DNA of 64,000 nt from Bacteroidetes bacterium 46-16. GTDB lineage: Bacteria > Bacteroidota > Bacteroidia > Chitinophagales > Chitinophagaceae. The DNA lies in NCBI GenBank assembly GCA_001897835.1, contig MKUN01000045.1, positions 165,198 to 229,197 of the forward strand. The letters are read 5' to 3'. A program made the translations under genes and the position numbers. Under the pieces are notes generated by a model. It saw nothing but the letters and a program-made list of their open reading frames with translations, ran no database searches and had not been told where the DNA came from. Position 1 is the stretch's first letter. Each line of letters begins with the position of its first letter. Below are positions 1 to 9,783 of this stretch, in pieces.

Positions 1-424
1 CGTCTATAATCGAGGCATGGTTCAGCTCGTCGGATATGATGACGTCCTCATCATTCAGCAGGGGCTCGAACACGCCGCCATTGGCATCGAAGCAGGCCAC
101 GTAGAGTATGGAGTCTTCAGTGCCCAGGAAGGTGGCTATTTTGGCCTCAAGCTCTTTATGTATGTCCTGCGTGCCGCAGATAAAGCGTACCGAGCTCATG
201 CCATAGCCACGGCGGTCTATGGCTTTGTGCGCAGCTTCTATCACCTTAGGGTGCGATGAAAGGCCCAGGTAGTTATTGGCGCAGAAGTTGAGCACCTTTT
301 TACCGTTCACGGTAATTTCCGCACCCTGCTCGGATGCTATGATGCGCTCGTTCTTGAACAGTCCTGAATCTTTGATCTCCTGCAGTTCGTTTTGCAGCCT
401 TTGGTAGAATGCGTTGCTTGCCAT
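1..424 (-). CDS. kbl: glycine C-acetyltransferase (2-amino-3-ketobutyrate CoA ligase), 5' part
   Basis: The minus strand reads an open frame from an ATG at 424 off the window edge, so only about 141 N-terminal residues are present. The protein begins MASNAFYQRLQNEL and contains NFCANNYLGL, GYGMSSVRFICGT and SDELNHASI, which are hallmark stretches of the alpha-oxoamine synthase family of PLP enzymes and of Kbl in particular. Kbl joins 2-amino-3-oxobutyrate, from threonine, with CoA to give glycine and acetyl-CoA in the cytosol. The catalytic lysine lies outside the window. The related 8-amino-7-oxononanoate synthase (BioF) is the main alternative, but the SSVRFICGT stretch favours Kbl. Confidence 0.9.
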   Translation of the reverse strand, partial: MASNAFYQRLQNELQEIKDSGLFKNERIIASEQGAEITVNGKKVLNFCANNYLGLSSHPKVIEAAHKAIDRRGYGMSSVRFICGTQDIHKELEAKIATFLGTEDSILYVACFDANGGVFEPLLNDEDVIISDELNHASIID

Positions 425-556
425 TGGTACGTTTATTTTAAGACTACAAAATAAAGGCAATCGGCTTATTTTTCTTAAAGTATTCCCAAAAACATTTATA
501 ATGCTATATTGCCGCTTGCAGAAGATTAAATTTACAGGCTTATACAAAATTGTTTT

Positions 557-1279
557 TTGCGCTATACGATAAGCATATTATTACTCTTGCTCAGCATACA
601 GGTTCATGCACAGTTATTGCGGGGCCGCGTGACCGATGCCGGCACAGGCAAGCCCCTGTATCCCGTTACGGTAGTGAACCTTGACACCCGCCAGAGCGCT
701 TACAGTGATGAGCAGGGCAATTACAGCATAGCAGTGCGCAGCGGCGATCATATAGCCTTCACCTATATAGGCTACAAGCCCCAGCAGAAGGACCTCTCTT
801 TTGTTACCGGCACTTTACAATTCAATGTAAGACTGGAGCAGATCAATTACCTGCTTGATGAATTTACCGTTAGGCCCGGCTATACGCCTTACCAAATAGA
901 TTCCCTCCAGCGGCGCTCCACTTACCAGCGTTCGTTGGCCTTTCCGCATGCCAATCCTTTCAATAGCCCCATATCAGCACTGGCTCAGCTCTTTGCCCCA
1001 ACCACCAAGGCCCGTTTCCGCTTCCAGAAGAGCTATGCAAAATGGGAGTCGCAGCTATTTGTTGATACCCGCTACTCACCTGAGCTGGTTACGCAACTCA
1101 CCGGCCTCACCGGCGATTCGCTTGCCGGCTTTATGAACAATACGCCCATGCCCTACGATTATGCGCGCAGTGCCACCGAGCTGGAGGTAAAGATGTGGAT
1201 ACGCTACAACTATAAACAATGGCTGAAGAACGGTGCAAAGATGATCGTGACGGATAGTATGGAAGTAGAAAAAAAGTAA
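557..1279 (+). CDS. exported carboxypeptidase-regulatory-like domain protein
   Basis: 240 residues. The N-terminus (MRYTISILLLLLSIQVHAQ) is a typical signal peptide, so the protein is exported. Residues about 20-95 form one CarboxypepD_reg-like beta-sandwich (GRVTDAGTGKPLYPVTV, then YSDEQGNYSI and YIGYKPQ), a domain common in Bacteroidota envelope proteins and at the N-terminus of TonB-dependent receptors. The remaining 140 residues match nothing I recognise. The only start compatible with the signal peptide is a TTG at 557; the ATG at 501 is out of frame. A stand-alone copy without a TonB plug or barrel is usually annotated as a hypothetical periplasmic or outer-membrane-associated protein. 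Confidence 0.8.
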   Translation: MRYTISILLLLLSIQVHAQLLRGRVTDAGTGKPLYPVTVVNLDTRQSAYSDEQGNYSIAVRSGDHIAFTYIGYKPQQKDLSFVTGTLQFNVRLEQINYLLDEFTVRPGYTPYQIDSLQRRSTYQRSLAFPHANPFNSPISALAQLFAPTTKARFRFQKSYAKWESQLFVDTRYSPELVTQLTGLTGDSLAGFMNNTPMPYDYARSATELEVKMWIRYNYKQWLKNGAKMIVTDSMEVEKK

Positions 1280-1375
1280 AAAACATTTCCGCAAAAGCGA
1301 TGATCACGATAACGACATAGTAAGAATCAATGTCATCACGTTCGGTACTCGCTATATTTTGATTAACTTGCCTTA

Positions 1376-2098
1376 ATGTTACCACCCTGGCAAACAGGCA
1401 TAGTAAAGCAAATAGAACAGGCCACGCACAATACGAGGCGCTACTGGATAGAGTTGCCCGAAGTACCCGTATTCGATTTCAAGCCCGGCCAGTTCGTCAC
1501 CCTCGATCTGCCCATACATGAGCAGCGCAATAAGCGCTGGCGCAGCTATAGCATCGCTTCCATGCCCGATGGCAGTAATGTCATAGAGCTGGTCATCTCC
1601 TATATAGAAGACGGTGTAGGTACCAATTACATATTCAGCGAGATAAAAGAAGGCAGCACATTTACTTTGCGCGGCCCCCAGGGTGTTTTCACTATGCCCG
1701 AGCATATGGATAAAGACCTCTTCCTCATCTGTACCGGCACGGGTATTGCCCCCTTTCGCAGCATGCTGCATTATATCAATACGCACAATATAGCACATGG
1801 GCAGGTACACCTTATCTACGGCACACGCACCCGGCAAGACCTGCTCTATGCCGGTGAGATGCGCGATATGGAAAAGATGATGCCCCGTTTTGAATACAAT
1901 CCCACCCTTTCGCGCGAGGACTGGGAAGGGTATAAGGGTTATGTACATGCCATATACGAGGAGCTTTGCTGCAATTATGGTTACCGCCCGGCACACTTTA
2001 TGCTTTGCGGCTGGCGTGCTATGATCGATGAGGCCCGAGACCGTATCGTAAAGATGGGCTACGATAAAAAAGACATTCACCTGGAGCTCTATGGCTAG
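1376..2098 (+). CDS. FAD-binding ferredoxin-NADP+ reductase-like oxidoreductase
   Basis: 240 residues, cytosolic, no signal peptide. The N-terminal FAD domain carries the R-x-Y-S motif (RSYSIAS, from residue 56), which binds the flavin phosphate and isoalloxazine. The NAD(P) domain carries CTGTGIAPFRS at about residues 119-129, and the protein ends in ELYG, near the usual C-terminal aromatic position. No 2Fe-2S cysteine cluster follows, so this is a bare reductase module moving electrons between NAD(P)H and a ferredoxin, flavodoxin or oxygenase partner. The partner is not visible in the neighbourhood. The frame opens at an ATG 97 bp after the preceding gene. Confidence 0.85.
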   Translation: MLPPWQTGIVKQIEQATHNTRRYWIELPEVPVFDFKPGQFVTLDLPIHEQRNKRWRSYSIASMPDGSNVIELVISYIEDGVGTNYIFSEIKEGSTFTLRGPQGVFTMPEHMDKDLFLICTGTGIAPFRSMLHYINTHNIAHGQVHLIYGTRTRQDLLYAGEMRDMEKMMPRFEYNPTLSREDWEGYKGYVHAIYEELCCNYGYRPAHFMLCGWRAMIDEARDRIVKMGYDKKDIHLELYG

Positions 2099-2187
2099 GG
2101 CTTATATTTTTTGTTTTCATATCGCTTTTTCAGTATCCCTCCCATGGCATACTATTTTTAGTACTAGTGGCACACAATACCATTGCC

Positions 2188-4419
2188 ATGAACACTAAGA
2201 AGAGGATGCTGATCGTGTCTAACAGGTTGCCCGTAAAGATTATACAAAAGGACGGTTTGAGCACTTATCAGCCCAGTGAAGGAGGACTGGCCACTGGCCT
2301 GGGCAGCATTTATAAAGAAGAAGGGAACCTTTGGATTGGCTGGCCGGGGGCCCTGGTAGCCGATAAGGATAAAGAAAAAGTGATACAAGACCTTGATAAT
2401 GATAACCTGTATCCCATATTCCTGACCGAAAAAGAAATACTCGATTACTATGAAGGTTTCTCTAACGAAACTTTGTGGCCGCTGTTTCATTATTTCCCCA
2501 CTTACAGCATTTATAACCCGGAGCAATTTGAAGTATATAAGCAGGCCAATCAAAAATTTGCCGACGAGATATTAAAGATAGCTACTGAAGATGATGTGAT
2601 ATGGATACATGATTACCAGCAAATGCTGCTGCCTGAAATGATCAGGCGCAAGCTGCCGGGTGTTACCATCGGCTTCTTCCTGCATATACCCTTCCCCTCC
2701 TACGAGGTCTTCCGTATGTTGCCATGGCGAAAGGAACTGCTTACGGGTCTTACTGGTGCTGATGTGATCGGTTTTCATACTTATGATGACGTACGGCACT
2801 TCCTGAGTGCTACCAGTCGCATACTGAACGTGAACGGAACGGCCAATGAGCTGGTGATAGACGACAGGAAGATCGTAGCCGATGCCTTCCCCATAAGCAT
2901 AGATTATAAAAAATACAAGCAGCTTGCAGAGAGTACGGAGACAAAACGCAATGAGCGTAAGCTTAAAGAGCTTACAGGCCATAACAGGCTCATTATCTCT
3001 ATCGACAGGCTCGATTACAGTAAGGGCATCCTGCACAGGTTGCAGGCATACAAGCTATTGCTGGAGCGTCATCCCGAGCTCCGTGGTAAAGTGACACTTG
3101 TACACCTTGTAGTGCCCTCGCGCGATAAGGTGACAAAATATAAAGAACTGAAAGAAGAGATGGATATGCTGATAAGCGACATCAACGGGCAATACAGCTC
3201 CTTCAGCTGGCAGCCCATACAGCATTTCTATCGTTCTTTCCGTATCGATATACTTTCGGCATTGTATAAGGCGGCGGATGTGGCACTGGTCACCCCTCTG
3301 CGCGATGGGATGAACCTGGTGAGCAAAGAGTATGTAGCCAGCAAGACCGATCAGCGCGGCGTATTGGTGCTGAGCGAAATGGCTGGGGCCTCAAGGGAGC
3401 TGTCCGAAGCACTGATGGTGAACCCATCGGATATATGGGATTATGCCGAAAAGATATACCAGGCATTAAATATGCCTGTAGAAGAGCAAAAGCGGCGCAT
3501 GACAGCTATGCAGCAAACAGTATCTAAGTTCGATATATTCAATTGGGTCAATAATTTCATCGGCAGGCTGGAAGAAATAAAGGCATGGCAACAGGAACTC
3601 AGCACACGGAATATTAACGAATCCATAAGGCAAAAGATGGCAATAAGCTATCATTACGGCTCCCGGCGTTTGCTATTCCTGGATTATGATGGTACGATGG
3701 TGTCTTTTAAAAAACAGGTAAATGAAGCGAAGCCCGATGATGAATTGCTGAAATTGCTGGAATGTATCAGCAGTGATCCGCATAACACAGTGGTCATTAC
3801 AAGCGGGCGCGATTATCATACACTCGAATCATGGCTGGGCCATTTGCCAGTTGACATAATAGCCGAGCATGGAGCATGGTATAAGGAATATGATGGGCCA
3901 TGGCGTCATCGCAGGGATTTGAACGCTGGATGGAAACCCGATATACGCAGTGTGCTTGAGGTATATACCAGCCGCACACCCGGCTCATTCATAGAAGAAA
4001 AAAGCTATTCGTTAGCCTGGCACTATCGAAAGACCGAAAGCGGCCTCGGCAGTTTAAGGGCGCAAGAGATAACCGCCGACCTGAAATACCTGGCTGCCGA
4101 CCTGGGCTTGCAGGTATTGCAGGGCGATAAGGTAGTAGAAGTAAAGAATATATCGGTGAATAAGGGTACGGCAGCCAAACGCTGGCTTGAGAAGACCGAT
4201 GCGGATTTTATCATGGCCATAGGCGATGACCACACCGATGAAGATACATTTAAGGCAATGCCCGCAGACGCTATTACCATAAAGGTAGGCAGCAATGTAT
4301 CTGAGGCAACGTATTATTTACGGTCGTATATTGAGGTCCGCGCCCTGCTGCGGGAGATATGTACAGCAAGCACAGATGATGAGGATGAACATGAGGCCTT
4401 GCTGGAAGAAGCGAACTGA
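2188..4419 (+). CDS. otsA-otsB fusion: bifunctional trehalose-6-phosphate synthase / trehalose-phosphatase
   Basis: 743 residues from the ATG at 2188; the frame also opens at a GTG at 2167, but MNTKKRMLIVSNRLPVKI gives the usual OtsA N-terminus. Residues 1-470 are a GT20 synthase: GGLATGL, WIGWPG, HDYQQMLLP, FFLHIPFPSYEVFR, IDRLDYSKGI and DGMNLVSKEYVA. They make trehalose 6-phosphate from UDP-glucose and glucose 6-phosphate. Residues from about 490 are a HAD phosphatase: LDYDGTM nucleophile motif, TSGRD, and IGDDHTDEDTF. They remove the phosphate, so one chain carries both steps of OtsAB trehalose synthesis. This supports osmotic and desiccation tolerance. Such fusions are known in Bacteroidota. 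A shared hairpin terminator follows. Confidence 0.95.
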   Translation: MNTKKRMLIVSNRLPVKIIQKDGLSTYQPSEGGLATGLGSIYKEEGNLWIGWPGALVADKDKEKVIQDLDNDNLYPIFLTEKEILDYYEGFSNETLWPLFHYFPTYSIYNPEQFEVYKQANQKFADEILKIATEDDVIWIHDYQQMLLPEMIRRKLPGVTIGFFLHIPFPSYEVFRMLPWRKELLTGLTGADVIGFHTYDDVRHFLSATSRILNVNGTANELVIDDRKIVADAFPISIDYKKYKQLAESTETKRNERKLKELTGHNRLIISIDRLDYSKGILHRLQAYKLLLERHPELRGKVTLVHLVVPSRDKVTKYKELKEEMDMLISDINGQYSSFSWQPIQHFYRSFRIDILSALYKAADVALVTPLRDGMNLVSKEYVASKTDQRGVLVLSEMAGASRELSEALMVNPSDIWDYAEKIYQALNMPVEEQKRRMTAMQQTVSKFDIFNWVNNFIGRLEEIKAWQQELSTRNINESIRQKMAISYHYGSRRLLFLDYDGTMVSFKKQVNEAKPDDELLKLLECISSDPHNTVVITSGRDYHTLESWLGHLPVDIIAEHGAWYKEYDGPWRHRRDLNAGWKPDIRSVLEVYTSRTPGSFIEEKSYSLAWHYRKTESGLGSLRAQEITADLKYLAADLGLQVLQGDKVVEVKNISVNKGTAAKRWLEKTDADFIMAIGDDHTDEDTFKAMPADAITIKVGSNVSEATYYLRSYIEVRALLREICTASTDDEDEHEALLEEAN

Positions 4420-4440
4420 TCAACACTAGTGATAAATAAA

Positions 4441-4467
4441 GAAGGCCGGGAAATGATCCCGGCCTTC
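4441..4467. terminator. bidirectional hairpin terminator
   Basis: Perfect 11-bp stem GAAGGCCGGGA / TCCCGGCCTTC around a 5-nt loop, sitting between the convergent otsAB fusion and the DUF5606 gene. The flanks are A-rich on the left and only moderately T-rich on the right, so efficiency on the plus strand is less certain. Confidence 0.8.
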
Positions 4468-4489
4468 GGTTTGTATAGATACAGTATTT

Positions 4490-5086
4490 TTATTCTTCTG
4501 TTTTTTTCTTTTTAGCTGCTGTTTTTTTAGCGGGCTTCTCGGCGCCATCATCTGTCTTTTCGCTGGCAGCTTTCTTCTTTTTCGGGGCGGCTTTCTTTGC
4601 AGGTTTTTCCGCAGGTTCTTCTGCTGTTTCTGCTTTTACTTCGGCTACCGGTTCTGCTTCAGGAGTAGTTTCAACCGCAGTATCTTCAGCCTGGGCTTCA
4701 AAATTCAGCAGGTCGTTCGCTTTCAGCAGGTCATACCATTTCAGCATTTTCTTCATATCGCTTACATACACACGGTCTTCATCTATCTCGGCAAAGATGC
4801 TCTTGAAATAATCTTTAATGGCATTGTTGTCAGATGCTTTTGGGTCGGCTTTGGTAACCGTACCGTCGGTATCTTTCATTTTCTGAAACACTTCGTGCAG
4901 GCGCACATTATCGCCGGTGGTGTATATTTCTATACTTTCCAGGGGGGTAACGTTATGCAGGCGGGCAGAAATGAATTTAGTGCTTTTGTCTGCCAGGTTG
5001 CGCACTATTGCGCCGTCGCTTTTTGTTGTCAGGAGCTGGTAAAGACCGCCAAGGCCTGTAACTGCTACGATTTCTCTGTATTCCAT
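4490..5086 (-). CDS. DUF5606 protein with lysine/alanine-rich tail
   Basis: 198 residues from the ATG at 5086; the frame opens earlier (5107) but the family begins MEYREIVAVTGLGGLYQLL. Residues 1-125 are the conserved DUF5606 core (TKSDGAIVRNL, SARLHNVTPLESIEIYTTGD, VSDMKKMLKWYDLL), a small Bacteroidota protein of unknown function. The last 60-70 residues are low complexity, first acidic (Ala/Glu/Val), then basic (AKKAAPKKKKAASEK), resembling histone-H1-like or nucleic-acid-binding tails. That resemblance is compositional only. It is cytosolic and convergent with the otsAB fusion. Confidence 0.85.
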   Translation of the reverse strand: MEYREIVAVTGLGGLYQLLTTKSDGAIVRNLADKSTKFISARLHNVTPLESIEIYTTGDNVRLHEVFQKMKDTDGTVTKADPKASDNNAIKDYFKSIFAEIDEDRVYVSDMKKMLKWYDLLKANDLLNFEAQAEDTAVETTPEAEPVAEVKAETAEEPAEKPAKKAAPKKKKAASEKTDDGAEKPAKKTAAKKKKTEE

Positions 5087-5190
5087 ATATAAAACTAAGG
5101 GAGGCAAAAATAAGCTTTTGCGCTTAATTTGCCTCCCTTATTATGCATATAGTTGTTTACTATTTTATCTTATAGGTCAGGCTGCAAGGC

Positions 5191-8100
5191 TTACCTGATA
5201 AGTGTTATATCTCCTTTTATCATTTGTTTGTTGCTGCCGTCGCCCTGGTTGCCGCATATGAACTCCATATAGAAGAAATAGGTGCCCATATCCTGCGGTA
5301 CCCCTTTATAAGTACCATCCCATCCTGAGCTGGTAGTGGTGCTGGTGAAGACCAGTTGACCGAAACGGTTGAAGATAGAGAGTTTGATCAGCTCCATATC
5401 ACCTTTATAAACGGGGCGGAATACATCATTCTTGCCATCGCCATTTGGTGTAAAGGCATTGGGTATATAAGGCGTGCAGCAATTATCATATTGTACCTCA
5501 GCCTCGCCCGAAGAGATACAATCGTGGACATCATGTATCACTACGCGGTAGAAACCGTTCGGCAGGCCTGTTATCCTGTTGATACCAGAAGGGCGGGTAG
5601 TATCAGTACTCCATACATAAGTATATGGAGGTGTACCACCTGCTACATCTACGATCACAGCACCATTATCATCCACGCCTTCACAGAGGTTACCATTGGT
5701 ATGCATCTTGAGCGTAATAGAATCTGGCTGCGGCACCGGTACCCTGGTCGATTTTTTACAATCTTTACTGTCTATCACCGTAATGATATGGTAACCGGGC
5801 GCCTGGCCTGTAAATTCATTATCAGATGTAGGTGGCACCGGTTGCCCGTCTACCTGGTAGGTGAACGGAGGTACGCCGCCTGAAGCATTGATCGAGATAA
5901 CACCATCGGATACGCCGTAACAACTTGTAGGTGTGATGTTAGGCTCTTCGAGCACGATGTGCGGCAAGCCTGTGAGGGTGATCGTGGTATCGTGTGTACA
6001 GCTGTTCTTGTCTATAGCATAGAAAGTATAGCTTCCTTCCGGTAAGCTTGTGAACAAAGAAGTTGATGTATAATCAACAGGATTTTGCCCATACATATAA
6101 GGAGGTGTACCTCCTGCGGCTACCAGGTCTATAGAGCCATCTGCAAAGCCCTCGCAGGTAGGATTGGTAATATTGGCACCCGAGAACACAAGCGGATCAG
6201 GTTGCTCCAGCGTTACCGAAGAATCGAGCGCACAGGCATTGAAGTCTTTTACATGAATATTGTGATTGCCTGCATAAAGGTTACCCAGGCTATTGGATGA
6301 CTGGAATGGATCAAAATCCACAGCATAAGAGTACGGAGGTGTGCCGCCGGCCAGGAATACCTGAATGATACCATTATCGTCGCCATAGCACCTGGGTTGC
6401 GTGAGCGTAAGATCTATTATTTCGAGTTTAGGCGGCTGGGTAACAATGAGCACAGTATCGTAAGTACAACCATTGTTGTCGATAATATGCACGGTATCTA
6501 CGCTGGTAGGCAGGTTGCCGAATACATTCGTACCGGAGAATGGCCCGTTATTGAGTGCATAAGTGTATGCAGGTGTACCACCTGTACCGTTGGCCGTGAT
6601 GCTGCCATTGCTGAAGCCATAACATGTAGGCCTTACTATGCTGATATTGGTGCCGAGTATCGGTGGCTCAGTTACTACAACTGCAGTATCTTTTATACAA
6701 CCGTTCACATCTTTGATGTGCACTGTGTATGTACCTGCCGGCAGGTTAGGGAACGAGTTGGTAGGACTGTAAGGATTCGGTCCCAATGCATAGGTATAGG
6801 GGCTTGTAGCACCGCTGCCGGTAACATTGATGACGCCGATGCTTTGTCCGAAGCACAGCTCATTGGTAATATTGAAGAGCCCTACGGGGTTCAGTGAATC
6901 TATTATGGCAATTGTGGTGTCTTTTATACAGCCGTTCAGGTCTTTAACATGGAAAGTATAGGTACCTGCAGCCAGCGGCTGGAATGTATTGGACGGGCCA
7001 TAAGGGCCTGCACCTTGTGAATAGGTATAGCCCGGCGTGCCGCCTGAGCCTGTCAATATCACTCTGCCATCGCCCAGTGTGGCGCAGGTGGAGTTCTTAA
7101 CTGAAGCAGCAACGGCTACAGGTGTAGGCTGTGTAAGTGTAACGATCGTGTCTTTGATACAACCGTTGGCATCTTTTACATGCAGCGTATAAGTAGCTGC
7201 CACTAAACCGACAAAGGTATTGCTGGGCCCGAAAGGTGCTGCATTGATGGCATAAGTGTAGCCAGGTGTGCCGCCCGATGCAGACATGGTCATGGTACCA
7301 TTGGCACTGCCATAGCATGTGGGCCGCACCATAGTTACCTGTGTGATACGCAGCTCTGTAGGTTCTGTAAGTGTGATAACAGTATCCTTGATGCAATTAT
7401 TCGCATCTTTGGTATGTATGGTATAAGTACCTGCGGCAAGGCCATTGAACGTATTGGACGGGCCGTAAGGGCCTGCACCATTGGCATAGGTATAGCCCGG
7501 TGTGCCGCCTGCAGCGTTTATCACGATGGAGCCTGTTGCTGCACCATGACACAGGATATTTGTAATTACTGCAGCTACGGTAACAGCAGTAGGCTGTGTA
7601 ACGTTGGCCGTTGTATCGAGGTAGCAACCTTGTGCATCATGTACATGTATCGTGTAGGTAGCTGCAGTGAGGTTGGGGAATGTATTGGTGCCGGAGAAAG
7701 GCCCGGCATTCAATGCATAGGTATAAGGGCTAATGGCATTATTGCCGGTTGCCGTGATAGAACCGTCATTGCCGCCATTGCAGGAAACATTGGTAATGGC
7801 AAGTGTCGCGTGCACTGCCAGCGAGTCGGTAAGCGTAAGTACAGTGTCTTTGCTGCAACCGGTTGAGTTCTGTACATGGAAGGTGTATGTGCCTGCTGCA
7901 AGGCCTGTGAAATTGCCGCTTGGACCGAATGGCCCTGCACCTATAGCATAAGTATAAGGAGGTGCATTGTTGTTATATGCAGCAAGTGTCACCTGCCCAT
8001 TAGCCACGCCATTACAAAGTGGTTTGGCTATTGACGCATTGATGTATATCGGCGGGCCGTCCGGCAGCGACCATGTACTGTCTTTGATACAAAGGTTGGC

Positions 8101-9783
8101 ATCTTTGATATGCAGTGTATACGTGCCTGCAGCAAGACCGGTAAAAGTATTAGGGTTGCCGTAAGCATTCGCATTATACGCGTACTGGTATGGTGCCAGG
8201 CCACCCGTACCGGTAATGGTTATAGTACCATCGGAGCCACCCGGGCAGGTTGGCAATGTATACGTAAGCGAAGCAAAGCTTGGACCGGGAGGTGCTGCAA
8301 AAGTTACTACAGTGTCTTTGGTACAGCCTACATCGCTGGTGGTGCGGATGGTATAAGTGCCTGCTGCAAGACTATCTGTTAAGGTGCCTGTAAGATTATT
8401 ATTAGTATGGATGACATTTACACCCTGCAATACGGTCTCTGTCCAGGGCGATACGCCGGTAGCCACAGTAAACACGGCCTTCTTGGTACATGTGGCCGGC
8501 GATACAAGTGTAACGGTATTACCTGGCAGCGGCGCTATGATTATGGTATAGGTTATCTGCTGGTTGGCAGCGAGCGGGCATTGATTGTCCTGGTAGTTAA
8601 GCGTGAAGGTATAAGTGCCGCTTGGTGCTGCGGGTGTATTCGTGTTCCAGGTGAATACACCGGTAGGGCTTGGTGTATGGTTATTGGTCACCACATATGT
8701 GGCACCAGCGGGCAGGCCGGTGGCAGTAACATCTATAGTATCGCCATTGGCATCGGTAGGGTTGATACTGAAAGTAAAGACACCTGTGTTTTTACAAACC
8801 CTAAGCGTAGTGGAATCGATAAGTGTGCCTGCTGACGGGCTGGATATTACCCCTGAAGGGGGCCAGTTATTGCATGTATTCAAAACCACCACCGTCATCT
8901 CGCGCTGGCTGGTACCCACCAGCACACCATTACGGTATTCCTGCACTTCCATACAGGCCAGTGAGCGCTGTACCGCATTGGGGGTAAAACTCATTTGCCC
9001 TGTGGTGGGCACAAAGGTAAATGGATTGGCCGCCAGCGGGGCTGTGGCTGTCCATGGGGCTATATAGTTAACGTTCGGAGGATTGGCCGGGAAACCTGTA
9101 CCGTCACGGCCGGGTATCTGAACATAATAAAGGCTGTCAGAATTAGGATCTACCGAGCCGGGTGCATAGTTAGCCGGTATGTTCAGGCAATAAAAAGGTG
9201 TAGGTATCGTACCGAAGACGGATGAACTGTTTGGCGTACCTACAGCGGCGGTGTTGTTGAGTTTGGAATCAAGTGTTATGATCGTATTACCCGGGTTTAC
9301 AACATTGGTAATGGTACTGCTTCGCCCGGCTTGTGTAAAGCCCATGTAACCATCGAAATGGAAACGCCAGTTGGCAGACTGGTAAGGCACAGTATACACA
9401 AAAGAGTAGATAAATTTCTTAATACCCGGTATGGTATTATTTACGTTTGAGCAGGTGGTGTTGTTGATATCGGCAGGGCATACCGGCGTCACTTCAACAC
9501 CTGCAAAAGGAGCTTCCTCTGTAAGCGTAAGTGTAGCGACCGCCGTAGTATTGGGATCGTCATATACCTTTACCCGGCAGGTGGCCCCGTTCAGGTTAGG
9601 GAATGCAGCGCCTGCGCAGTCGCCATACACGATAACGTATATTTTATAGTCATTACCCGATACGTATGTATAATACATGTCTATGCCAAATACGTGTGTG
9701 GCAAAAGACTGAACCGTTGATAAAAATAGAATGCCTGCAATCAGGAATGAATAACGCAGCATCTTGAGTACATTTTTTTTCAT
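5191..9783 (-). CDS. giant secreted SprB-repeat adhesin with T9SS type B C-terminal domain
   Basis: 1530 residues with an N-terminal signal peptide (MKKNVLKMLRYSFLIAGILF, cleaved near SFA-TH). After a roughly 400-residue N-terminal region with an Ig/cadherin-like segment (SINPTDANGDTIDVT), there are 12 tandem SprB-type repeats of about 72-77 residues. Each has the pattern C-x-G...G-x-I...GGTPxYTYA...GPFGPSNTF...LAAGTYTxHVKDxNGC. The last 95 residues (NAFTPNGDGKNDVF, LSIFNRFGQLVF, GWDGTYKG, ending KGDITLIR) form the gliding-motility-associated C-terminal sorting domain, which sends proteins through the type IX system. SprB of Flavobacterium is a mobile gliding adhesin, so surface adhesion is the likely role. 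Successive repeats are similar enough to recombine. Confidence 0.92.
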   Translation of the reverse strand: MKKNVLKMLRYSFLIAGILFLSTVQSFATHVFGIDMYYTYVSGNDYKIYVIVYGDCAGAAFPNLNGATCRVKVYDDPNTTAVATLTLTEEAPFAGVEVTPVCPADINNTTCSNVNNTIPGIKKFIYSFVYTVPYQSANWRFHFDGYMGFTQAGRSSTITNVVNPGNTIITLDSKLNNTAAVGTPNSSSVFGTIPTPFYCLNIPANYAPGSVDPNSDSLYYVQIPGRDGTGFPANPPNVNYIAPWTATAPLAANPFTFVPTTGQMSFTPNAVQRSLACMEVQEYRNGVLVGTSQREMTVVVLNTCNNWPPSGVISSPSAGTLIDSTTLRVCKNTGVFTFSINPTDANGDTIDVTATGLPAGATYVVTNNHTPSPTGVFTWNTNTPAAPSGTYTFTLNYQDNQCPLAANQQITYTIIIAPLPGNTVTLVSPATCTKKAVFTVATGVSPWTETVLQGVNVIHTNNNLTGTLTDSLAAGTYTIRTTSDVGCTKDTVVTFAAPPGPSFASLTYTLPTCPGGSDGTITITGTGGLAPYQYAYNANAYGNPNTFTGLAAGTYTLHIKDANLCIKDSTWSLPDGPPIYINASIAKPLCNGVANGQVTLAAYNNNAPPYTYAIGAGPFGPSGNFTGLAAGTYTFHVQNSTGCSKDTVLTLTDSLAVHATLAITNVSCNGGNDGSITATGNNAISPYTYALNAGPFSGTNTFPNLTAATYTIHVHDAQGCYLDTTANVTQPTAVTVAAVITNILCHGAATGSIVINAAGGTPGYTYANGAGPYGPSNTFNGLAAGTYTIHTKDANNCIKDTVITLTEPTELRITQVTMVRPTCYGSANGTMTMSASGGTPGYTYAINAAPFGPSNTFVGLVAATYTLHVKDANGCIKDTIVTLTQPTPVAVAASVKNSTCATLGDGRVILTGSGGTPGYTYSQGAGPYGPSNTFQPLAAGTYTFHVKDLNGCIKDTTIAIIDSLNPVGLFNITNELCFGQSIGVINVTGSGATSPYTYALGPNPYSPTNSFPNLPAGTYTVHIKDVNGCIKDTAVVVTEPPILGTNISIVRPTCYGFSNGSITANGTGGTPAYTYALNNGPFSGTNVFGNLPTSVDTVHIIDNNGCTYDTVLIVTQPPKLEIIDLTLTQPRCYGDDNGIIQVFLAGGTPPYSYAVDFDPFQSSNSLGNLYAGNHNIHVKDFNACALDSSVTLEQPDPLVFSGANITNPTCEGFADGSIDLVAAGGTPPYMYGQNPVDYTSTSLFTSLPEGSYTFYAIDKNSCTHDTTITLTGLPHIVLEEPNITPTSCYGVSDGVISINASGGVPPFTYQVDGQPVPPTSDNEFTGQAPGYHIITVIDSKDCKKSTRVPVPQPDSITLKMHTNGNLCEGVDDNGAVIVDVAGGTPPYTYVWSTDTTRPSGINRITGLPNGFYRVVIHDVHDCISSGEAEVQYDNCCTPYIPNAFTPNGDGKNDVFRPVYKGDMELIKLSIFNRFGQLVFTSTTTSSGWDGTYKGVPQDMGTYFFYMEFICGNQGDGSNKQMIKGDITLIR

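Noticed and set aside
7414..7866. 150-codon frame on the strand opposite the SprB-repeat adhesin
   Set aside because: It is a shadow frame of a repetitive gene, with Cys/Ile/Arg-rich text that repeats with the adhesin period; similar shadows recur along both giant adhesins.
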